A program made the position numbers and the translations under genes. DNA of 64,000 nucleotides, from NCBI GenBank assembly GCA_013397865.1, contig VZTI01000628.1, positions 1-64,000 of the forward strand, given 5' to 3'. This document shows, piece by piece, positions 52,801 to 61,800 of this stretch (the first letter of the stretch is position 1; the number at the start of each line of letters is the position of its first letter). This DNA comes from Struthidea cinerea. Taxonomy: Eukaryota; Chordata; Aves; Passeriformes; Corcoracidae. Below the pieces are notes generated by a model that was not told the origin of the DNA, ran no database searches, and saw only the letters and a program-made list of their open reading frames with translations.

Positions 52801-55800
52801 ATCACCTATAACAGACTATGGTTCTTATTGTACTGTTTTCTGCACTGGAATAAGTGAGTCTCATATGGGTCACTGGAATATGAAAAGAAAGCTTCCTGGC
52901 AGTTAACTCCTGTTCGAAACGGGTTTTTCCAGAGAAAATGGAACGTGAAAAAGCAGAAAATAGGAAGCAAAAAGAGATAAAGGGAAATTTGCCACATGAT
53001 TATTACAAATAAAAATAAGTGGCTAAAAAAAATGTATTATCCTGGTAGCAAATTATACAGGGGCAACAAGGAGAAGTAAAAGTTAGCTTCTCTACTCATG
53101 TGATTGGAAGAGCTGGATACTTGATGGTGAGCCTGTGTGTTTGATATTTACTGAAAATGTTAACAAGTGGAATAAGTACAGTAGAGTAATACCTAGAAAA
53201 GGAAGGATTATTGAAAGCAGACGGTAGGTGGCATAGTAAAATGTCTACTGGTAATGTCTAACCATTGATCTGTCTCTATTTAAACCAACAGTTTCTTTGA
53301 AAGAAAGCATTAAAAATCCAAATGGAATGCCACTGGAAATCACCTCCCCAAAGTCAGGTGCAGTACTGCAGGACTAGAAATGTTAAATTGGAATGAATAA
53401 GTGACAGGTGTTTATTGTATTCTATATAGAAAAAAAATAACTGTAAGTGGGAGTGTGTGTGTATATTATTACAGCACCATACCATGTAATAGAGTGTTTA
53501 TGAATACAGAGGATGCTTTTAGTGTGGATGTGTACAGAACGTAGTAGGGGTAAAAAAATAGATTATTTTTTCTCTTTTTTTGTGGTTGTAGACAATGTAA
53601 GAGATGTCATAGAGCTTGAAAGTAGAGTAGTGGAGGATTTTAATATAAATTGATTTGATTTCCCGCAGAACCACATATGCGATATGTAACCTCTGCACCT
53701 CCCTCATCAGAGGTAGCCATTCCCTGCTTCTGCAATGACAATGGACAATTGATACAAATGGGTGAGAAACCATGCAATTTTTTTTCTGCACCATTGACAT
53801 GGAAAGATGTACTGGTAGATGAAAGTACTTCAGCAAGTGCTCATTCTGCCTGTCACTGTTAGACATTACCAGAAGTTGTTACATCTTTGAACCGTAGCTA
53901 ACACCTTCAGAACTACAACTGTCCCACATCCAGTAACTTTGTTCTGGTTTGAACACCCCTGGTGTAAGGAAACTTAACAGCAGTTGCTGATGTCAGCAGA
54001 ACTGTGAATCCCAAACTGCTAAACATGAGCTTGTAACTCACAGTAATAATCCAAAAACAGGGGAGGGAAGACCTTTCTTCATCTAGTAGTATCTCCTGCT
54101 TCCCCTGCCTCCTGGTGTTTGTGAAAACCAGATGCACTCCATGATGTATTCAGAATTGTCTCTTCTTGTACTCATTTTCAATTCCTTCTAACGTACCTAA
54201 GAGCAGAATTTCAGATTAGCCCTCAGCCATTTGGATGAATTGCTCTCCAGTTCAGCCCCTGAATTCCAGGAGCTGCACACAGACAGTCCCCTGAGCATGG
54301 CTTTTGGCTACAGACCCAGATAGCAAAATGCAGGGCTGAGTATGCAGCTGCTCTGTGATCAGGCCTTGGACTAACACTTGGGTTTTGCCCTTGCAGGAGA
54401 AAATGTTTCTCTGCCAGTGAATGTATCAGGTCGTTGTGCTTACTCCGTCTGCAATAAATCGTGTCAGATTGAATTAATTTGGGCAGAGTGTAAAACTGGT
54501 CATACTGAGACCCTCGAGATATGTGATCCACATTCTGAAGCCTGTCCACGAACACCTGCTCCTGGTGTAACAAACCAAGTTCCTGCTCCCACAAGGACTT
54601 CTGCAAGTGACTGTCTTGCACTCATTCCTCCCAGAAAGGTGAAAGCCTTTGAAGAACATGTGTTTCTTCATTCATCATTCCACCATTCATGCATTGCCTG
54701 CAGCCAAGATTTGGTGTTCTCCTCTGATGCTGGTATCCAGCACTACAGCTGGACTGTAGGTGTGGCTGAATTAGATGATTTAGAAGTATGCCAGAAACCA
54801 TCACTGAAAGAATAAGTTGAAGATTCTTCTGTTCACCTGAAACACCGAAATGATTGTATGTTGGCAGAGCTACCTAAGCTGAACAAAGACTAGGAAGCCA
54901 CATCTTGCAGTGTCCCACCATCAGAAGTGGTCAGGACCTTAATATATATACCAAAAAAAGTAGATATCAAGGCTCTGTTGATTCCGATATGGTTCATATT
55001 GCCTGGTTTCCAGAGCCAGAGTAGACACCAAATACTGCCAAGCTAGACAATTAACTGGATGGAATGTGTTGCTGTGTGTGATTTTAAAGATTTTATTACA
55101 TTACTTTGTTATAGCCTCTCCTCTTTTTTTTTTTCAATCCATCGATAGTTTAATGAAACATGGAATTTTGGAAACTGCCATACTGCCACTTGTCTGGGAG
55201 AAGGAAACAATGTCAAATTGTCCGTCATGACTTGTCCACCTCAGCAACTGAAACTCTGTGTCAATGGTTTCCCGTTCACAAATCACTCGGATGAAACCGG
55301 TTGCTGTGAAGTCTCTGAGTGTCAGTGTAAGTGGCAGGAGAATTCCTGACATTTAGGTTATGTTCAGCTGGGCCTCAAAAAAGATAAGTCTGTCTGGTCA
55401 ACACCTATATTATGTTCGTATCAATTCAGTAGGATACAATGGAACAGAAATGCCATCTGAAATTTCAGCTGTTGAAAGCAGATGTCCTTGCTAGGATAAT
55501 TTTTCTATATCAAACTGGATATTTCGTCTCTGACTGGAAGGAAGTAAAAAGATTAAAACCAGCTTGTACTTATGGGAAGCTCAGTAAAGCCAAACTTGAA
55601 GCCTGTCATTCTGTCTTCTAGGTATTTGCAGTGGATGGGGAAATGAGCATTATGTGACTTTTGATGGAGCATATTACCATTTTAAAGAAAACTGCACCTA
55701 TGTCCTTGTGAAGTCAATTCATCCTGACTCTCACAACTTCTGGATTCACATAGACAACTACTACTGTGCTGCCACTCGTGGAGCAATTTGTTCAATGTCC

Positions 55801-58800
55801 CTTATCATTTTTTACTCCAACTCCGTTGTTATTCTGACACAAGCAATGGAACATGGAAAAGAAACAAACTTGGTAAAGTATTGTGTTAAAATGAATTCTC
55901 AGTATTATTTTGCTGTAGTTATATTACTGTAATATCAAATGCCCTGTCACGACAAAGAATTAAGCTTGTAAAATATGGAATGGGTAAGAAATGCAATTAC
56001 TGTGCTTCTTCTCTTTCTTTTTTGCTTTGTGTCAATAAAAATCTGTATATACTAAAAATCTGGGAAATAATCACATAAGGGAAAATTGTGGTTTTCATCC
56101 TGATACGAGTATCCAAATATAAATTGCAACATATTAAAAAGGAATATTAGACAACTGCTTAAATGACTGCCTTTGACAGGCATAATTGGTGCACCTAAGG
56201 TCTGAATTTGTGCTGCTATGCTTTCCAGTTGCAGTAATCATGTACCTTACTCAATGAAAGAGTGTCCATAAAAACCTTTCGTTTCTTTTCTTTTTAGATC
56301 TTGCTTGATGATAAGAAAGTTGTCCCAGACATTTCCAAGAATGGTATCAGGATAACCAGTTCTGGCCTTTACATCATAATTGAAATACCTGAATTAGAGG
56401 TTTACATCTCCTACAGTCGACTTGCATTTTACATAAAACTCCCTTTCAGCAAGTTTTATAACAATACCATGGGACTCTGTGGTGAGTGTCCTCATCAGCT
56501 GACAAAAATTAAATGCAGTGAATTTTTCTCCTTCTCTCATTACCTAGTAAAATCTCTAAATGCTTGCAACAACTATTACTCACAAATGTTAATAAATTTA
56601 TTTAATGGAAAGATGTTGCAATGCTAGGTTTGGTTTAGCAAGCTGCAGCCTTCCTGGAGAGCACAGCTGGGCTGCTTAGGGCAGGGCAGCCATTCTGCCC
56701 TCCCGTAGTCCTTTTGGACGGCCCTGAGCTCCTGCTCTGGCTAGCTGGGCTCTGCAACACAATGACAGCAAAGGAGGCGAGAAGGGTCTCTCCATGAGGC
56801 CCTGAGAGGACTTTTATTCCTGCACCTTCCCTAAGCGGTTTCCTGAGGCCGAGAGACCTCAGGGCCGGGGAGCAGGGGGGTTTTGTCAGGGACCATGGGG
56901 CGGTACATGGGCGGAGTTGGGGTACAGGAACCAATAGGAAGAACCCGAGGGAGTGACCAGGACTCGGGCAGGGAAAGAGGGGGGAACAATGTGAAAGGCA
57001 TGCATTTACACCACCACAGAAAGACACTGTCAGGAGATGGAGTTTTAAGTCATATCCTTTCTTTCTGTTCACAGTCTGTTGGTGGATGGAGATAGAATTT
57101 TTCTAAGCCCTTCCTTTTGATCATATCTACTTCATATAGAAATGTAGGAAATCTGGAGAGTCCTGTGCATCTCAGTTACTCTGACTGCCAGGAGAAATGT
57201 ATCAACCAACACATCAGTTCTGGTTTTCATGAGTAGCTGGCAAACTGTTTCTTTGAGCTTTCTCTTCCTAGAAACTATTCTTGTGAACTTACCAGGACCC
57301 CATATGTTGCTCCCTTTGCACAAGGAGAACTTCCCCGCAGGTTTTCTCTAAAAGAAGCTTAATCAGCATCAACTGTCCTTGAACTGTCACTTTTATATTG
57401 CTACCAGGTACCTGCACCAACCAGAAGTCTGATGATGCTATGAAGAGGAATGGTGAGCTTGCTGAGTCCTTCAAAGAGATGGCATTCGATTGGAAAGTCC
57501 CATATCCTACCAACAGATTCTGTAATCCTGGTGTCTCACGACCATCGAAAATTGAGTATCATCAGCATTGCGTGCCTTCTAATCTGTGTAAAATCATCTG
57601 GTAAGACAACTCCCAAAAGTAAAAATAAGTTCACAAGATAATTTTGTGCTTCAGTAAATGTCTTGGGTGAACTGATTCTAGGATATGAAGAAAATACAGT
57701 GTCTTGCATACCTTGTAAAACTGGGCACAGTGAAGTGATGTGTGTGTTCTTGAGCTTGGCAGGTATTTTTCAGCTGATCAGCAAAATCAGTCCTCCTTTA
57801 ATAGTGTCTGCTGCTTGGCACTCCCTCTGCCTGTCAGTTCTAGAGAGGCCAAGTGGGAACTAGCTATAATTCAGTATTTGAAAGCTCTGAATGATATGCA
57901 ATGCAGTCAAAATATAGTAAGAAAATGTGTGTGTCTGTTTTTAAACTAATTTTGCGGTTTAAAGCAGGATTTTCAAACATGCTAACATAAAAATGTCAGC
58001 ATACAGACTTATAGCTATGAGCTGTGCAGGAGCCTTTGCAGGTAGCAGTCCAACGTAATATTGTTTCCTTTCAAAGCATTGTAAAGAATGGCAGGTAAGG
58101 CTCATTCTTTATTAAGCTGTGTGGGTATATTGCCTATGAGAACAATTTGTAGTCCTACCTTGAGGCTTTGCCTGGGGCAGGGGGAATGGTTTGGCTCTGA
58201 GTTGCATTTTTCCTTGGAAGTAGCCCAAGGTTTTTCTCCTTGCTTTGTGAAGGACACTGACGGAGTGCCATGGCGTGGTCCCCCCCCAGCCCTACTACGA
58301 GGCGTGTGTGGCCAGCGGGTGCTCAGAGGAGCACCCCAGCACCGAGTGCCAGAGCATGCAGACCTACGCGGCCCTGTGCGGGCTCCACGGGGTCTGCGTG
58401 GACTGGAGGAGGCTGGCGAGTGGGCAGTGCGGTGAGCCTGGGAATGGGGCTGCGGTGAGCCTGGAAATCAGGCTGCAGTGAGCCTGGGAATGGGAGTGTG
58501 GTGAGCCTGGGAATCGGGCTGCAGTGAGCTTGGGAATGGGCAGTGCGGTGAGGCTGGTAATGGGACTGCAGTGAGCTTGGGAATGGGCAGTGCGGTGAGG
58601 CTGGTAATGGGGCTGCAGTGAGCTTGGGAATGGGCAGTGCGGTGAGGCTGGTAATGGGGCTGCGGTGAGCTTGGGAATGGGCAGTGCGGTGAGGCTGGTA
58701 ATGGGGCTGCAGTGAGTTTGGGAATGGGCAGTGCGGTGAGGCTGGTAATGGGGCTGCAGTGAGCTTGGGAATGGGCAGTGCGGTGAGGCTGGTAATGGGG

Positions 58801-61800
58801 CTGCAGTGAGCTTGGGAATGGGCAGTGCGGTGAGGCTGGTAATGGGGCTGCAGTGAGTTTGGGAATGGGCAGTGCGGTGAGGCTGGTAATGGGGCTGCAG
58901 TGAGCTTGGGAATGGGCAGTGCGGTGAGGCTGGTAATGGGGCTGCGGTGAGCCTGGGAAGGGGAGTGCGGTGAGCCTGGGAATGGGCAGTGCGGTGAGCC
59001 TGGGGAGACCAGCGAGCCTGGGAATGGGAATGTGGTGAGCCTGGAAAACACCCCCTGGGGTGAAGCAAGTCTGGTCTGCTCTGTCCTCACCTGCTGCTCT
59101 GGACCTGAGAAAAAGCAGGAACAAACCAAAGAGGTTGTCCCAGTCCAGACCTAGTGCAAAACAAGGGGGAACCGGGCCCACAGTAGCTCAGCCGAGGAGT
59201 CCTGTGCGTTCCCCAGCGCTTGGACACTAGATGGCAACACACCGCTTCTCTCTGCGTGCTTTGCCCTGCTCGGGGCACCCCACGAGTCGGGGTGAGCACT
59301 GCTGGTCTTGTCGCTTGCGCGTTGCTGGCCCTATCGCCCCCTCTTGCTGGAGCTGCAGGGACCCCCTTGCCCGGCTGTGCACACCCGGGAGGTTGCTGCG
59401 GTAGCCTGGATGCTTTGTACCTTCGTGTCCCTGCATCGGAGGGTACACATGGGCCTGGGCTTTTTAACTTGTGTGTTGCAATGCTCCACAGAGGCCAGCT
59501 GTCCTCAGGATCAGGTGTACAAGCCATGCGGGGAAGCAAAAAGAAACACTTGCTTCAGCAGGTGGGTCATTTCCTAAGGCATTTTTCAAGTCCATAATGT
59601 GAAAATTGCCAGGGAAGTTTGAAGTTCACATTCCCTTGGGATTTAGGTGTCTTGATTGCCCTGGGCTACAGTTTTGCCTCTCATTCATTCTCATTTATAT
59701 TCTAATTCTGTAGAAGAGTTGTTATGGACAGCCTTCCCTCCCGAAATATCACATCGGTGTTTGTTGAAGGATGCTACTGTCCTGATGGAAAAATTCTGCT
59801 GAATGATCATGACGGCATTTGTGTGTCTGTTTGTGGTAAGAAATAGTATAAATGGTGCTATGGGGAGTGGGGGTAAGAGCCTGAGTAGAAATGCACGTTA
59901 AGGGGGTTGTTTTGGGTACAGAGGAAATGGGGGAGACCTTGTTACTGACCTGTTCTAGTGAGGCTGGAAGCATTCCAGATTGAGAGTTTCTGCCTGCTCT
60001 TACATACAGAAGGTGCAACTTTCAAAAGAACAAAGAATAGCATGTTTAAGATGTTTTTGAGTTTACAGCCTGTGACTTTGCACTCTGAATTTCTCTTTCT
60101 CTTTATGGCTGTTTCTCAGATTTCAATACCTTCCTTCTGTTCCTGTTTTCCTGCTTCTGTTGTTTTCACTGATTCAGTTACCTTTAAAATAACATCTAAT
60201 TCATTTTATAGGTTGCACTGCACAAGACGGGTCAGTGAAACAGGTAAGAGAAAGGAAAATACTGTCTTTATACTATATCTGGGTTCTGTGACCTCCTACA
60301 AAAATGACCACATGAGTTGTTTCTTTTAATTCTAAGCTTAAAAACCAGTGAACTGCAATGACAGTGGGGAGAAAACCAAGAAGATTTTTTTAACTCCAGA
60401 ACGTGTTTAATCACTTGAGGCACAGAAACAGAAGGAGTAGTTTGTGGGAATCAGTTTCCTGGTAGAACTATCAGGTTTTCCTCCCGGAAACACATAAACC
60501 TGAAAGGAAGGTGGCAAATAATGGCATTTTTTCTTACTGTTTCCTTCTTCTCCCTCTGGGATTTGAACTGCAATTTTCCTACACAATAAATTAGGTCAAC
60601 TCAGCCCTACACTGTCTTGCAGCAGGCATTCATTGATATAATGCTTCCAGGTTTTGCTCTCTGAACTGCTGTCCCTCTTGTTTTCATAGCCTAGAGAGGC
60701 TTGGGAGCATGACTGTCAGTACTGTACTTGTGATGAAACGACCTTGAACATCTCTTGCTTCCCCCGCCCTTGTGCTAAATCTCCACCTATCAACTGCACA
60801 AAAGAAGGCTTTGTACGAAAAATAAAACCACGTCTGGAAGACCCCTGCTGCACAGAAACAGTCTGTGGTGAGTAGATCATTCACATGTCATCATGTGGCA
60901 TCATGTGCCTTCAGCAGTAATCCTCAAGTGAGATGTGGTGCCCCACAGGTACTAGATTCAAATAAGGACACTGGGGTGGTCATTTCTTCCATCTACATGC
61001 CAGGAGCTCTTGCTATCAGAAGAGAACTCCTCTGGTCCAATTTGTGCTCTAAATTAGTGCCATGATCTGGCAGATACTTAACACTGGAAAATTCCCTGTG
61101 GATCATTGGGATCACCAGGTGCTCCACAGGATCCTTTGGCTCTTGTCTTTCTGAGATGAGAGAGTGATCTCTCCAGAGAGATCCACGCAGTAAGGGAGGA
61201 TGTGTTCTTCTTCCAGGCTTCCCTAAGGCTTCCTGTGGAGGTTCCTGATATATGTTTGCCCTCAACTTTGCATTTCCACCCTCCCAGTCCCAAATGCCCA
61301 CCATAGCACAGGAGTAGCCTGCTCCTAAACCTGGCCATTCCCAGTATCTATACCAAGACACAGGACAGGGGATCCTGGCAATGGTGATAGAATGGGTTTT
61401 TTTCAAGCTTTGTCTGCAAGTAACGCTGCTGGCTGGGATGCTTTGGCTTATTTTATCTCTGCTGTCTATTGCAGAATGTGATATAAAAACCTGCATTATC
61501 AACAAAACAGGATGTGACTTAGGTTTCCAGCCAGTGGTTGCTATGTCAGAGGATGGTTGTTGCCCTATCTTCTCCTGTAGTAAGTACCTCGTTCCCTTAA
61601 GGTGTTTGATTTATTCCTTGAAGTTTTTGATTTTTCTAAATGAGTTAAAATCAGAGGTGGTAGCCTCTTCCTTTCCCTCTCAGCCTTTACAATTCGGCTT
61701 TTTTTCCTTTTTTTTTTGTCTTTTTTTTTTTTTGGAATTGGAGTAACTGTTGCAGGTTTTCTGTAGCCAGTATTCAGTGAGTGTAAGTTATTGACTACAT

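Noticed and set aside
58088..58435. 115-codon plus-strand frame over ovomucin exon 35
   Set aside because: It is in the wrong register for the exon. The frame continuing from the preceding exon gives LTECHGVVPPQPYYEACV with all conserved cysteines.
58323..59181. Three overlapping minus-strand frames of 234-268 codons rich in Pro, His, Ser
   Set aside because: The 47-bp repeat is not a multiple of three, so successive units cycle through the frames, and a stop-free monomer leaves all three open. They are by-products of the minisatellite.
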